Part shown: positions 43,261 through 54,819 of the stretch, in pieces | Position numbering within the stretch: the first letter of the stretch is position 1 | How the letters are laid out: every line of letters begins with the position of its first letter | Source of the DNA: Setophaga petechia | Taxonomy: Eukaryota; Chordata; Aves; Passeriformes; Parulidae | Assembly: GCA_024362935.1 (NCBI GenBank) | Contig: JANCRA010000118.1 | Location: 968,134 to 1,032,133, forward strand | Direction: 5' to 3' | DNA length: 64,000 nucleotides | The notes under the pieces: model-generated | What the model was told of the DNA's origin: nothing | Databases searched by the model: none | Seen by the model: only the letters and a program-made list of their open reading frames with translations | Translations under genes and position numbers: made by a program

Positions 43261-45627
43261 AGCTGACAGCTCCCACTCCCTGCCTTCTGCCTCCTCAGGG
43301 CAGGAGAAAATCCACAGGGGACACAGGAGAATGGGGATGGGGAAAGCATCCCTGAAATCCGAGCCAGTCACAGACAGTGCCCTGCGCCGAGCGGGATGTT
43401 AATGGAGAAATGAGTGTGCCTGGGAGTCATTTGCCAAAAAAAAATTCTCATCATAACATGTTGATTCATCAAAGCCAGCATATTTCATAGGGAAGGATCA
43501 ATTTCAGTAGATTTTACATTTGGGGGAAAATGGAGAAAAGTTTTCAGAATCATCCACAGGTCACCATGACTCCAGAAATGGAAGTATTCTATTTTGCTTC
43601 GAATTTGCTCTTTGCTTTGAAATAGAAGTTCAGCTACAGGACAAAAAGAAAGACTGAAATGGAAATGAAACCTTTGGAAATTACCAAACTGAAATGTTTC
43701 TGTGAAACCAGACAGGGCTTTTTTTTTTTTTTTTTTAATTAGCTGGTCAGAGTCTTCATTATATAAGCCTTATTTTAGATATTCAGCTTTTGCAGGGCAG
43801 GACAGGGGAAAAAACATTTATAATGTCCTGAAAACTTTCAGTCCATAGGGCAAAGGTTTTGTGCCAGCAGCAGAGTGTGCAGAAGGGGCTTTCTCTGGTC
43901 CAAACTGTGAGACCACCCCTCTCCACCAGCTGCCTCCCTCTTCCTACAGTGATTATCCTGGATTTAAAGCTCTGTCCCTGACCTTGCAGGAGGGGAAGGC
44001 ATCCCTCAGGTTTTTTACCCTTTCTTTAATTAAGAAGTTGTATTAAATATTCAGAATTTCTGCTCAGTGACTTTCCTGGGAAGCACAAGGACATCCTGGG
44101 GAGACAAATCACTTTCTCATTAACACCTGCCCAGGCCTCCTCTCTCCTTCCATGTTCCTCAGTCCTGGTTCTGCTCCTGCAGGGCCACAGAACTGCCAGA
44201 GAGGGGCTGGAGCTTTTCCTGAGCTGGGAATCCAGCAAAGCCTTTCAGTGCCTTTGCCCCAGCTCCAGTTTTGGCTCTTTGGGAGCAAAGGGAGCAGGAG
44301 CAAAGCTGTGGGGAGGATGTTGCTGCTCCAGGCAGCTCTGAGTGCTGCTGGCTCTGTCTGTGCATCCAGGGATGGCTTTGTGCAGGCCATGGAAGGCAGG
44401 AGGAGCTCGGATGTGCCAGCCTGAGCAGCAGCAGCGTGGCAGACACACATTGCCTGTGGGTGACAGCCAGCACGTCCCTGAGCCTGTCACCTGTCACCAG
44501 GGTCCTCACAGCCCCTCAGGATGGAGATCCTTGACACCCCCACAGCTCCTGCTGGGTATGGATCCACCTGCTCCTTCCCTTTTGTTTCCCTGCTTTGTTT
44601 TCTGCTTGATCGCTCAGTTCTCCAATTCCAAAAGAAGAGCCCTCAGTGCAGCCTGACCTCCCACGTTTAATCACTGATCAGGAGCACAGGGCCATCCCAA
44701 GGTGCTGAAAGAGAGGGATTTGCTCATTTGAGAGGGGACTGCTGGATCCTGGAGGTGAGAGGTGTTAAAGTCGCTGTCATGGGGGAATGTTCTTCTTCTT
44801 TTCATCAAAAAGAACCTCCTAGGTCTGGTTGTCCTGCAGAGATGAAGCAACCACCCCCCTCAGTATCTCCTGCTTCTCCCAGCATTCCCAGGCAAGGGAC
44901 AATCCAAGGATCACCACCACCCCCAGGGTGCAGCCCGAGTTTTGCACAACATTTTGAGCATTTCCATGGCCAGGGAGGCAGCCAAGCAGTCCTGGCTCCT
45001 GCAGCCCCGTTGGCTGTTCCTGCAGCAGAGCTGGGAATGACGAGCTCTGCATCTCCTCCTTCCCAGGCCAGGAGCACCGGGAGCAGCCCAGTCCAGCCAG
45101 GAGCCACCCTGCTCCATCTGTGCTGAGCCCAAACCAGACCCTGGGGCAGAGGCAGCTGGGGTGGGCAGGAGATGAGGATCCAGGCTCTGCACGGAGGCCT
45201 GGAGGCCATTCCTGGGCTTTTCATTTCCAGGTAAGAAAGATGGGAGTGCGGAAAGGTGTGTGGAGTGGGGAAAGGTGTGTGGTGTGGGGAATATTTGCTC
45301 CTGGTGGTGTCTGAGCTGGTTTGCAGGATGAATTCTGGTGTTTGGAGCTCAGGAAATGCAGCCTGGGGAAGGTTCACTGGAGCTTGGTTGGGAACAGCAG
45401 CTCTATCAGGAGGGTAATGGTGCAGTGAGGGAACCTCATTTGAGGGTCTTTACAAGTCTGCAGCTGAAGTGATGCATGTGACAGCAACAGCTCTGGGGCA
45501 GGTGTGCAGCCACCAGGAAATGCTGATGATGGAAAGGTTTCCTCTTTGCTGGGGAAAAAAGCTGGGTTTGAATCCTTCCAGAGCAGCAGCTCAGCGGGAA
45601 GAAATGTTACAGGGAGAGTCCAAAAGT
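43261..45627. other. 2.4 kb of unique sequence with an 18-nt T tract; no gene
   Basis: AT-rich from 43430 to 43860, with T18 at 43719-43736, then mixed composition. A 20-bp near-duplication (GGAAAGGTGTGTGG) sits at 45250-45290. Frames of up to 190 codons lack domains. Confidence 0.45.
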
Positions 45628-45705
45628 GAGGAGCAGCTGGGGGAACTGAGCTTGTTCAGCCTGAAGAAATGGAGGCTCAGAAGGCCTGTGAGGTCGTACA
45701 GGTGT
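45628..45705 (+). mobile_element. CR1 LINE internal fragment without its 3' end
   Basis: GGGGGAACTGAGCTTGTTCA then GCCTGAAGAAATGGAGGCTC matches the more 5' CR1 3'-region segment (the reverse complement of CTTCTCCAGGCTGAACAG seen at 51238-51250). The normal 3' terminus does not follow, so the copy was later broken. Confidence 0.7.
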
Positions 45706-46914
45706 CCTTTTCCCTCAGTGAGGGGCAGGACTCACCTTTCCAGCCTGTTTTGACTTCTCACTGGCAGCTGGGCCATGCTTGGACACCTGAGGTGGTTGTT
45801 TGCAGGTCTGGCCACTCAGGGTCTCACAGCCAGCCCGGGCCTCCAATGGCCTTTTCTGGGCAGGGCTAAAACTCTCCTGGCCCTTCTCTACAGGGGGAAG
45901 GGTCTGGGACTCAAATATGAGCCTCATCCCCAGCAGTGGAGGACATAGACTCACAGCTTCATTAGCCCAGTGCTCAGTTAACGAGCTTGGCCATCCTGGA
46001 GCTGCCCACGGCCTCCTCCTCCTCCTCCTCCTCCTCCCATGGGAATTCATCTTCTGCCCCAAATGCTCCGTGTGGGACTCATCCCTCGGGGCTGTGCTGT
46101 CCTGCTGGCCCATTCTGCTGGCCCATCCTGCTGGCCCATGCTGCTGGCAGCCCCTGTTCCCCTCAGGAGCAGCGTTTGGGGCTGGCCCCCTGCTCCAGGC
46201 TGGGGCAGGCAGCGATAGCATCTGCTGAGCAGCAGGCAGGGAGCTGCAGGGTTATTGTTTGCTAATAGATTGCTTCTGAAAAGCTGCTCAGATGGGACCA
46301 GGCAAGCTGCAGAGGTAATTAAAACTCTGCCTATGCAAAAGGCAGGATCTGATTATTTCCCTTCCCAAGCAGGCAGATTAAACCAGGAGGGTTTATTGCA
46401 CCACTTCTATGAGTGAGGAGTTCCTTTGAATGAAATTCATAATATGGAATATAACAAATAAAACTCTTCAGTTTCTTTTCTTATTTAAATAAAAAAGGAC
46501 AAAACCCACACAAGAACAACAAAAAAACCCCCAAATCCGACACACCCACAATTTTATTTTTCAGCTGTCTTTCTCCTTGATTATTCCTTGGATTTAAACA
46601 GTTCCTATAAAGCAGGGCACAGGTGAACTTATGAAGGACTACTGTTCCAAAGCTCATTTCTTATCTTTTAAGGCTCTTTGCTCTCATCCTAGAAGGCTTT
46701 TCTGTGCCATCCTACCTAAAATAGGAGGGTGGGTTGGTAAAGAGGCTCAGAAATAGCAGCAAAGTCTCCTTGTCACCTCCCCTTAACAAAAGGAATGGCT
46801 TCAAGTCCATTAAAGGTATTCCAGATATTTTAGAACCAGGCTCATGTCTGTAATCTCAGCCTCCCTGACAGACTGTGGTGCTGCCTGTGGGATTTGGTCT
46901 CTGCACCACTCTGG
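45706..46914. other. Unique sequence with (CTC)n and a 14-bp repeat; no gene
   Basis: CTC/TCC triplets run at 46011-46036, and CTGCTGGCCCATTCTG words repeat three times at 46099-46145. An AT-rich stretch spans 46430-46600. No exon is supported. Confidence 0.45.
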
Positions 46915-47152
46915 GCAGGTTCAGATCAGATATCTGGAAGGAATTCCTCCCTGGGAGGGTGGGCAGGCCCTGGCACAGGATGCCCAGAGCAGCTGTGGCT
47001 GCCCCTGGAGCCCTGGCAGTGTCCCAGGCCAGGTTGGACAGGGCTTGGAGCAGCCTGGGACAGTGGGAGCTGTCCCTGCCCATGGCAGGGACTTGGAATT
47101 TGATGATCATTTATGTCCCTTCCACCCCAAACTACAGTGGGATTCCCTGATC
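46915..47152 (+). mobile_element. CR1 LINE 3' portion
   Basis: Sense CR1 from GCAGGTTCAGATCAGATATC through GGACAGGGCTTGGAGCAGCC to TGTCCCTTCCACCCCAAAC. The internal text (GGGAGGGTGGGCAGGCCCTG) is closest to the 38.3-kb antisense copy. Confidence 0.9.
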
Positions 47153-48142
47153 TGCAGTTTCCACTGCCTTGGCCCAGAGATGGGAGCCCAGGCGTGCTCA
47201 GGAAGAGTCACCCACCCTTAGCTGGGGGCAGAAGCCTTTTGCAAGCTCTGAGCCAGCTCTGTGTCCTCCAGGTCTCCTCTCCATGGAGGAAAACCCTTCA
47301 GAGCTGTTCCTGCCCTGGGGCTGCTGTGTCCCTGTGTCCCTGCAGGAAATGCTGGGCACTGTGGGGACACAGCCAGCTCTGGGGAATGGCTCTGAGCAGC
47401 TGGGCTGGTGAGAGAACCCAGAGCAATGCAGGCAGTTGGAGAGGCAAAAACAAAAGAAAAAAGAAAAAAATAGTAATTGGAGCTGTTTTCCTGGTGCATT
47501 GGAGAGGGGAGGGAGCCTGCCCTGGGCAGAGCTGCCAGCTGAGTTTCTGCCCAAACAAAACAGGCTGTGGTGGATTTAGAGTGGCCTGGAGAGCTGGGGG
47601 CAGATCCCATCTCCTGGGCACTGAAACCTGCCAGCAGTGCTGGTTTTCAGCTGAAAAATGGCCTGGAAAGAACTGTGGTGCAGGGGGGTGGCAGCACCCT
47701 CGTGCCTGCCTGCCAAGGTCACTGGGGCTGTGCAGCTCAGGCAGCTGGGTCTCACCTACTGCCAGGTGAGAGATGAGAGGTGTATAAATATATACCAGCA
47801 CAGTCATCTGGGTCACACGGGTTCATGAGGGCTCAGTTCTGTTCCTATAAAAAGATCTCAGTATCTGCCAGCAGAAAAGGACCAAAGGCTGCCCCTCCTG
47901 GGATCAGAAACCTTTTCTAACCTTCTTCACCTGAGTGTGTCCCCTCCAAGCTGCTCAGTGCAGATCAGGAGTCAGCCCTGCCAGTCCTGGCCCCAAGTGA
48001 GCTGGGGTGAGCTCAGACCCTCCAGGCTGGGCTGGGGGCTCCTCTGGCAGAAACCAAGGGCCCAGTCCCAGGGCCATGGGCCATCACAGATGGGAGTGGC
48101 TGATCAAGGAGTCCTTTCTGCTCTAAAACCTGTCCAGGCTGA
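47153..48142. other. Unique sequence, no gene seen
   Basis: A 218-codon plus-strand frame (47113-47769) begins inside CR1 and continues into unique DNA. It has no domain and overlaps three minus-strand frames, so I do not call it. Confidence 0.45.
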
Positions 48143-48375
48143 GTGAAACACCTGTGTGCCACCTGTGTGAAACACCTGTGTGTAAAACACCTGTGTGCAG
48201 CCTGTGTAAAACACCTGTGTGTAAAATACCTGTGTGCAGCCTGAAACACCTGAGTACAGTCTGTGTAAAACACCTGTGTGTAAAATACCTGAGTGCAACC
48301 TGAAACACCTGAGTACAGTCTGTGTAAAACACCTGTGTGCAGCCTGAGTGACACACTCCTGTTCAGCCTGTGTAA
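48143..48375. repeat. CACCTGTGTG minisatellite
   Basis: About 230 bp of ACACCTGTGTGTAAAAC and CAGCCTGTGTAAAACACC words. A 61-bp-scale block containing CCTGAAACACCTGAGTACAG appears twice (48239 and 48299). Each CACCTG word is also an E-box, giving about ten copies. Minus-strand frames read as His-Thr-Gly-Val-Leu repeats. Confidence 0.93.
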
Positions 48376-50883
48376 AACTCTCCCATTTTGGGAGTGCTCA
48401 GATCTTCCTGTGTGCCCTCCAAGCCAGCACGTGTGTGCAGACATCCACACATTTTATTGCTGATAGGAAATGAAACCCCCGATAAAAAGACATTACCAAA
48501 GATTAAAAGCAACACCGAATCTAATTTCAATTGTTTGTGGCAGGAACCCAATTTTCAAATGATAATGGCAATAATTAAAAAGTCCCTTATCAACAGAGAC
48601 AAAAGTGCTGCCTGTTGGCAGGTGGAGCTGAGGAACGGGGCGAGCTCAGGCTGCTCAAAGCTGAAATCAATTTTCAGACAAAGTTCAAACAAGCCCCAGA
48701 ACAATTCTGCTTTTGTTGTGCTTTTTCCATGAGTGGAGGAAGATCCTTTCCCTATGCATCTACTTGTTTTTTTCTCCTATTTTTCTCTCTCCTTTATCCA
48801 CAAGGTCACATTAGCTGGAACAGACCCTCATGTAAACAAAACTGTTCTGCTATAGAAATGAGGTTCGGAGAAAGTTCACAAGCAGCTCAGACCTTCAGTT
48901 TGGGCTTTACTTGTAATTATGGATTATCCTATTTAGAATTAACAAATGCACCTGCTCAGCCTTTGAAGAGCTGGCCAAGGAGGGCTCTCAGAGCTCTCTG
49001 TGCTGAGGCTCCTGAACTCCACCATCATCCCTCCTGTGCAGCGGGGAGCTCACGAGCACAAATGAGTCTAATTAAAAAATGTCTGGATGGACATCTGGAA
49101 AACGAACTTTTTTTGCCCAGAGAGCTGTCAGGTTTCTGCACATACACTTCTAAAAGGTAACAGAGTTCAGAATTTGGGATTCAGGCTTTTATTTCATGGC
49201 ACAGAAATCCATGGTATGGTCCCTTCTTTTCCCCACCCAAAGCTCCCCAGGCCAGCCTGTCCAGCCCAGGGACAGCCTCAGGAAGGGCCACGGGGCTTTC
49301 ACACTCCTCGTTCCTCACCCCAGTGACTGCAGGGGATGGAGGGAGCAGAGCTTTGCCTTCTGCAGGATGCCCAGCCCGGCCTGGGCATCTCTGCCCTGGT
49401 TCCAGACTCTGGGCCCGAGGTGTTTGTGAGGAGATGACACTTCCAGGTGCTCAGCAAACCCACAGGTGCTCCTTAAGCAGTGTTAATTGTCCTAATTAGT
49501 ACAGGGAGTCCCCAGGGATAGGAAAGTCTTTCCAAATGTCTTCATTGTTACTTGATTGCAGAGCTCAGGACAGCTGATTTCACTCTGAGCTCTGTATCCT
49601 GGAGGATCTCTCAGTCCTGGCGTTCCTCACATTTCTGGTGCTGCAGTGACTGAATCCTTCCTCGGTGAATGTCCTCACTCCCAGTCCTGTTCTGGTCACC
49701 TCTCACTGTCACCTGAAGCTCCTTCTGATGGCACCATGAGAGTGGCTCATGAAAACCCTGCAGAAAGGATCTCATTCCACATTGAATTGTGTTTGTGGAG
49801 CTGCTCCAAACCCACATCACTTTCATCCTGGCTGCCTTCTCCATGAACAGGATTTTTCCTCCTGGGAGGAGCCATAATTCATCATGTACTGGTCAAGGCT
49901 GATTTTATTTATCAGCACAGGAGTGTGAAGACAGAAAACTGTGACACCTTTGTTGTTTCCCTTCTGGTCTGGAGGAAAATCAGGGGAGGAAAAGGGGGGA
50001 CAGGGGAACATTGCTGGGTTAAAGGGGATTGTTTTGCTGGGGTTTTCCTGCTGGCTTTTCCTCCTGTGGATAACAAGTGTGGAGATGACAGGACACACCT
50101 CAGCCACAGCTCTTCATCCACTGGGACCCACCTGGAGCCAGCCCTTGTGCAGTGCCTGAGGCACAGCAACAGAGAGGAGCCACGGGAGCAGGGAGGGCTG
50201 CAAGCAGCAGGGTTTCCTGGATGTGTTGCTGCTGGCACTTTTGAATTCAAGCTTCTCCAGACCTCTCAGTGCTGCCACGACCAAGCCCCAGGGTAACAGT
50301 GGGGTCTTGATCAGAACTTTTACCTTTGGAGAGGAGGGAGGTTTCCATCGATGAGGAAGAACTCCTGTAGCAGTCAGTGGTTTTTTGGAGACCCTGGCAG
50401 CAGAGCCTGCTCACCCCTGCACCGGGAGGGGCTGTGTTCTCCTCCTTTAGGGAGGGGCTGATGGATGTGCAGAGCTGGCAGCAGCTCCCTCCCTGCTGGG
50501 TGAGGCAGCCAGGGCCACCATGAACCCCAGTTACACCTGTGGGCCACCAGAGCCTTGGTGCCAGCTCTGGCATGTCCCTGCCCTTGCCAGCAGCCCCTCA
50601 GGGGGGCTGTGGCTCCAGCTCCCCCCTTCCCTGGAGCCAGGCAGGGTCTGGTGGGAGCAGAGGATGAGGCAGAGCTCAGGGCGACCTCAATTTCTCAGCT
50701 CTGATGCTTCAATTATTTCTGCAAGGAAAAGAATCTTTATTATTTAATAATGGCTGAGGCCTTCCAAATTATTCATCAGCTCAAGGAAGGGAGCTGCTGA
50801 AATCCTCAGGAAGGGTGTGATGGGTGGGGTGGGGGGGTTCAGCACAGGCTGAACTCCTCATTCTGGAGGTCTTGTCCAGCCAC
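48376..50883. other. 2.5 kb of unique sequence, no gene seen
   Basis: AT-richer parts at 48460-48600 and 48740-49100 may hold noncoding elements. The rest is GC-rich. A G-rich word (TGGGTGGGGTGGGGGGGTTC) lies at 50820-50840. No exon is supported. Confidence 0.45.
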
Positions 50884-51283
50884 AAAATCCGGGAATGGTT
50901 TGGGTGGAAGGACCTTAAAGATCATCTCCTTCCATCCCCTGCCATGGCAGGGACACCTCCCACTGTCCCAGGCTGCTCCAAGCCCCAGTGTCCAGCCTGG
51001 CCTTGGGCACTGCCAGAGGTCCAGGGGCAGCCACTGGGAATTCCATCCCAGCTCTTCCCCACCCTCACAGGGAACAATTCCTTCCCAGTATCTCACCTGA
51101 ATTTCCCCACTTTTAGTTTGACCCCATTCCTCCTCATCCTGTCACTCCAGTCCCTGATGAACAATCCCTCTCTGCTTCCCTGGAGCCCCTTCAGATCCTG
51201 GAAGGGCTCTGAGGTCTCCACACAACCTTCTCTTCTCCAGGCTGAACAGTCCCAGCTGTTCCAGCCTCATTTGTGCAACCTGG
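50884..51283 (-). mobile_element. CR1 LINE, longest copy in the window (about 400 bp)
   Basis: Antisense CR1 from AAAATCCGGGAATGGTTTGG through GGTCTCCACACAACCTTC and CTTCTCCAGGCTGAACAGTC to TTCCAGCCTCATTTGTGC. It keeps the GAGCCCCTTCAGATCCTGG and CTTCTCTTCTCC regions missing from other copies. A roughly 25-bp gap relative to the other copies follows GGGGCAGCCAC. Confidence 0.92.
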
Positions 51284-52282
51284 AGAGGGATTTTATTTCT
51301 GCAGCACCTTGGGCTTGAGCCAGGAGTGATCCCCCAGGTGAGACCAGAACCTGCCCCTGTCCATGAGTGATCCCAGATCCCCATGGGTGCTTGGGGGATG
51401 CACTGCTGGCTCTGCTCTGCTGCAAGTGTCCCCTGCCCACACACTGAAAATAATATTTTTCCACTGGAGCAAGAAGTTGAACCTGTAAAATGATGGAAAG
51501 GGTTTTGTGGAAGTGTTGTACCTTCGTGTTTGAAAAGAAAAAGCATCCTTGCTTGCATATTTAATTGCCAAATTATCATATAAATGTCACATTACTTAGG
51601 ATGCCAGAACTCACTGATATTTTAAATGCTTCCATGTTTTAATTCCTTGCCAGTCAACCTTTGCAAACCTAATTACAAAGGGAAAATCACTGATGGCATT
51701 TTGTTCACCATGTTTGGAGCTGAACTGAGTTTCCTGATAGTCAGAGAAAATTTTCAGCTGATTTATTTTGTCTTTCTTGGTAGTGACAGGAGCTCTTCCT
51801 GCTGCTCCTCGCTGGGATAAGATGGATTACTGTCAGGAAAGCCGTGGAGCAGCAGTGCCAGGACAGGCCTGTGTATTTGGGTTAGCTCTGCAAAACAACC
51901 CAAAAATAAACAGAGGAGCCCATGTGGAGCTGGAAGCCTTGGGGAGGCTTCACTCAGAGCTGCTTTCCCCTTCCCCATTGCTTCCATCTCGCTGTGAATG
52001 CAGCCACCTGAGAGGGATCGGGGACAAAGGGGGATCTTCCTGTGGTGGCACAGCACAGCTCTGACATTTCCAGTGCCTTGGGAACGGCACTTCCCAGTCA
52101 GTCTGGGATTCATGTACCACCCCACACCCCTGAGGGCTCCTCGCCCACCCTGGGCACCCAGAGCCACGGGGCTGGGCTGGGCTCTGTGCCCCTCTGCAGC
52201 AGCCCTGGAGGCAGCCCCAGCAGCTGGCTGCCCTCCTGGGCCATGGGCATCCCCTGACAGCCGTGTCCAGAGGGGCTGGGAA
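51284..52282. other. Unique sequence, no gene seen
   Basis: AT-leaning at 51430-51790, GC-rich thereafter. Nothing recognisable. Confidence 0.4.
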
Positions 52283-52530
52283 CAGCCCAGAGCTCCTCAG
52301 CCCAGCCCAGAGTTCCTCAGCCCAGCCCAGAGCTCTCCTCAGCCCAGCCCAGAGCTCTCCTCAGCCCAGCCCAGAGCTCTCCTCAGCCCAGAGCTCCTCA
52401 GCCCAGCCCAGAGCTCTCCTCAGCCCAGCCCAGAGCTCTCCTCAGCCCAGCCCAGAGCTCTCCTCAGCCCAGCTCAGAGCTCTCCTCAGCCCAGCTCAGA
52501 GTTCCTCAGCCCAGCCCAGAGCTCCTCAGG
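52283..52530. repeat. 20/22-bp minisatellite (CTCCTCAGCCCAGCCCAGAG)
   Basis: About twelve units of 20 bp, several with an extra CT (22 bp). A related third form lacks one CAGCC. On plus, frames read as Ser-Pro-Ala-Gln. Confidence 0.95.
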
Positions 52531-52651
52531 GAATCTGTCTGGGGCCTCTCCCATGGGAGCCCTTGGCCATGGCAAAGGGACAGGAAATCCTTCCGTGCTG
52601 AGGGAGCCCAGCTGGGCCTGGCCAGGCCTGCTGCAAGGAACACTCTGGAAC

Positions 52652-52776
52652 CCCTGGGCATGGTCTGTGCCACTCCTGGAGTGACAGTTCATGTCACAGC
52701 TCCATGTCACAGCCTCTGGGCATGGTCTGTGCCACTCCTGGAGTGACAGTTCATGTCACAGCTCCATGTCACAGCC
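52652..52776. repeat. 62-bp tandem duplication
   Basis: CTGGGCATGGTCTGTGCCAC then TCCTGGAGTGACAGTTCATG occurs at 52654 and 52716, an essentially perfect 62-bp period. Within each copy ATGTCACAG occurs twice. Confidence 0.93.
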
Positions 52777-52816
52777 CTGCTGCCTCCAGAGCAGCAGAGA
52801 TTTGTCACCAGCTCAG

Positions 52817-52998
52817 CATCGTGTCCCATTGTGTCCATTGTGTCCCTCATGTCCCATCGTGTCCATCGTGTCCATCGTGTCCCATTGTGTCCATTGTGTC
52901 CCATCGTGTCCATCGTGTCCATCGTGTCCCATCGTGTCCCATTGTGTCCATTGTGTCCCTCATGTCCCATTGTGTCCATTGTGTCCCATCGTGTCCCA
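52817..52998. repeat. 9-10-bp minisatellite (CATCGTGTC / CATTGTGTCC)
   Basis: About 18 units of CATCGTGTC or CATTGTGTC, with or without an additional C, plus two CCTCATGTC units. A block of several units starting at GTGTCCCATTGTGTCC and ending at CTCATGTCC is repeated near 52817 and 52936. The frames are low-complexity Cys-Pro-Ser. Confidence 0.95.
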
Positions 52999-53301
52999 GC
53001 ACAGCCCAGCCCCCTGTCTGACAAGCGATGCAGAGAGGCTGAGCAGGGGCTGCTTTCCCCCAATCCCAGAGTGGATGAGGCAGGGCTGGGATCAGCCCTG
53101 GAGCTGTGGGGATCGAGAAGCAGCAGGAGGTGATGTCTGGGTGCTCCAGATGCTCCAGGGTTTGCCCTCCACTTCAATCTGAACTTCCCTGTTGAAAGCA
53201 GAGTCTTGTTCTCCTGATGTTCTTCCAGATCACCTCTCAGCACTCTGGGATTGGAGCTCCCACATTCCAGCCCCTGGGAATGGCGCAGCTCCTGCTGCCA
53301 A
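52999..53301. other. Unique spacer, no gene seen
   Basis: GC-rich unique DNA between two arrays. A minus-strand frame of 282 codons (52707-53555) runs across it only because both arrays are stop-free. Confidence 0.4.
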
Positions 53302-53397
53302 CCCTTCCCTTCCCTTCCCTTCCCTTCCCTTCCCTTCCCTTCCCTTCCCTTCCCTTCCCTTCCCTTCCCTTCCCTTCCCTTCCCTTCCCTTCCCTTT
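53302..53397. repeat. (CCCTT)19 pentanucleotide microsatellite
   Basis: About 95 bp of perfect CCCTT units, a pure pyrimidine tract with mirror symmetry. Such tracts can form intramolecular triplexes (H-DNA). No interruption is visible, so the locus is likely length-polymorphic. Confidence 0.97.
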
Positions 53398-53943
53398 CTG
53401 GCTGCAGGGCAGTAGCAGAACACTGCCTGGTCTCCCCTGTTCCTGCTCTCTTCTTTAGCCTGAAGTGGAGGAAACAAAACAAACTCATCTGTGCTAATGC
53501 AGACATTTAGGGCTCCCCAGCCAAGGTTCATCATCCAGTGACATCTGAATTGCACGTTCTGTAAATAAATACCTGTAAAAGCTGCTGCAGGGTTTGGAGC
53601 AGGCTGATTACAGCCCAGGAGAGGAACATGGCCCCGTGGATGCTCTCAGGGCTAAAAGAGGCAATTTCCCACAGGACTGGGGTCATGCAGAACTGTGTCA
53701 GTGTAAAATGTGTGGGTGCCAGGCAAAGGTTGGGAAACAAAGGCCTTATTTCCACTTTGATTTATTTTCCTCCTTTGGGGAGATCTTGTCTCTCACCTTC
53801 CTAAGGACCAGAACTACTCCAGAGCGCTCACACTCACATTCCCATTGGTTCTGCTTAGGTCTGTCCCAAGCTCTGCCTGGATGTGCAGAGCTGGGGCTGG
53901 ATCCCAGATTTCTCAGGACTTCCAGACACCTTGGTCAAGGCTC
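53398..53943. other. Unique sequence, no gene seen
   Basis: Ordinary unique DNA. A 123-codon plus-strand frame (53594-53965) has no recognisable domain. Confidence 0.4.
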
Positions 53944-54089
53944 TGTTTTGTTTGGGATTGCATGATTTGGTTTGGTGGTGTGGGATTTCTGGGGTTTGAT
54001 GGTTTGGTTGGTGGTGTGAGGTTTTGGGGTTTGTGAGGTGTGAGGTTTGTGGTGTGAGATTTTGGGGTTTGGATTATTTGGGTTTGCTG
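53944..54089. repeat. G/T-rich degenerate repeat, nearly devoid of C
   Basis: Built from GGTTTGG, GGTGTGAGG and TTTTGGGGTTTG words. From 53990 to 54086 the plus strand has no C at all, an extreme strand asymmetry. The TTTTGGGG words resemble quadruplex-forming telomere-like sequence, but this is not the vertebrate TTAGGG repeat. Confidence 0.85.
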
Positions 54090-54448
54090 TGACAGCAGGG
54101 AGGGACCAGAGCTTGTGTTCCAGGATGTTTCCATCCCTGCAAGGACAAGCTTGGAATAAAACTAAAACTCACTAGCAGTAGCAGAGGGAAGAGAAGGAGC
54201 CATCCATGCCACCCTGGTGTCCCCAGGGTGAGCTCAGTGTGCAGCCCTGGCACAGGCTGGGCTGTGGGGCTGAGCAGCTGCACCTCTGCATGCCCAGACT
54301 GCCTGAGCCAGGATGGGGCTCATTAGTGCACCATGAACAGTCAGCATTGTGGAAACCTCCTCAGAAAAATGCTGCATTATTGTATTTTTCCCCCTTTCCT
54401 GAGCAGAATGTGGGGTGTTCCTCCAAAACAGCAGTTTGTGTTCACTTA
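54090..54448. other. Unique sequence, no gene seen
   Basis: Unique spacer up to a CR1 copy. Confidence 0.4.
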
Positions 54449-54674
54449 GAACCCCAGAACGTCCTGAGCTGGAAGGGACCCACCAGGATCACCCGGCCCA
54501 ACAGACCCCACAACAACCCCAGCCTGGGCATCCCTGGAGCTCTGGCAGCCTCGGGGCCGTGCCCATTCCCTGGGCAGCCTGGGCAGTGCCAGCACCCTCT
54601 GGGGGAAGAGCCTTGCCCTGATCTCAGCCTGAGCTGCCCTGGCCCAGCTCCAGCTGTGCCCTGGCTGCTGTCCC
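54449..54674 (-). mobile_element. CR1 LINE, same subfamily as 6896-7140
   Basis: Antisense CR1 from GAACCCCAGAACGTCCTGAG through GCCTCGGGGCCGTGCCCATT to CTGTGCCCTGGCTGCTGTCC. Its 5' truncation point coincides with that of the 6.9-kb copy. It leads with no gap into the 12-bp array. Confidence 0.9.
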
Positions 54675-54776
54675 CATCTCTGTCCCCATCCCTGTTCCTG
54701 TACCAGTCCCTGTCCCTCTCTCCTGTCCCCATCTCTGTCCCTGTCCTCATCCCTGTCCCCATCTCTGTCCCTGCCC
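54670..54776. repeat. 12-bp minisatellite (TCCCCATCTCTG)
   Basis: Nine or so degenerate 12-bp units (TCCCCATCTCTG, TCCCCATCCCTG, TCCCTCTCTCCTG) that begin exactly at the 5' junction of the CR1 copy, as if seeded from its GCTGTCC end. Confidence 0.9.
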
Positions 54777-54819
54777 CAGAGGTTGGTGATGGCTCTGGGC
54801 TGGCTCTGGTGCTCTGAGT

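Noticed and set aside
42496..43371. Cys-Ser-Pro-Thr-Gln and Cys-Val-Gly-Leu-Gln repeat proteins
   Set aside because: The 21-bp unit has no stop in any of six frames, so six different repeat proteins are equally open. No start, signal or splice evidence favours one.
53944..54089. Interstitial telomere repeat
   Set aside because: No TTAGGG units are present. The tract is degenerate G/T-rich sequence only.
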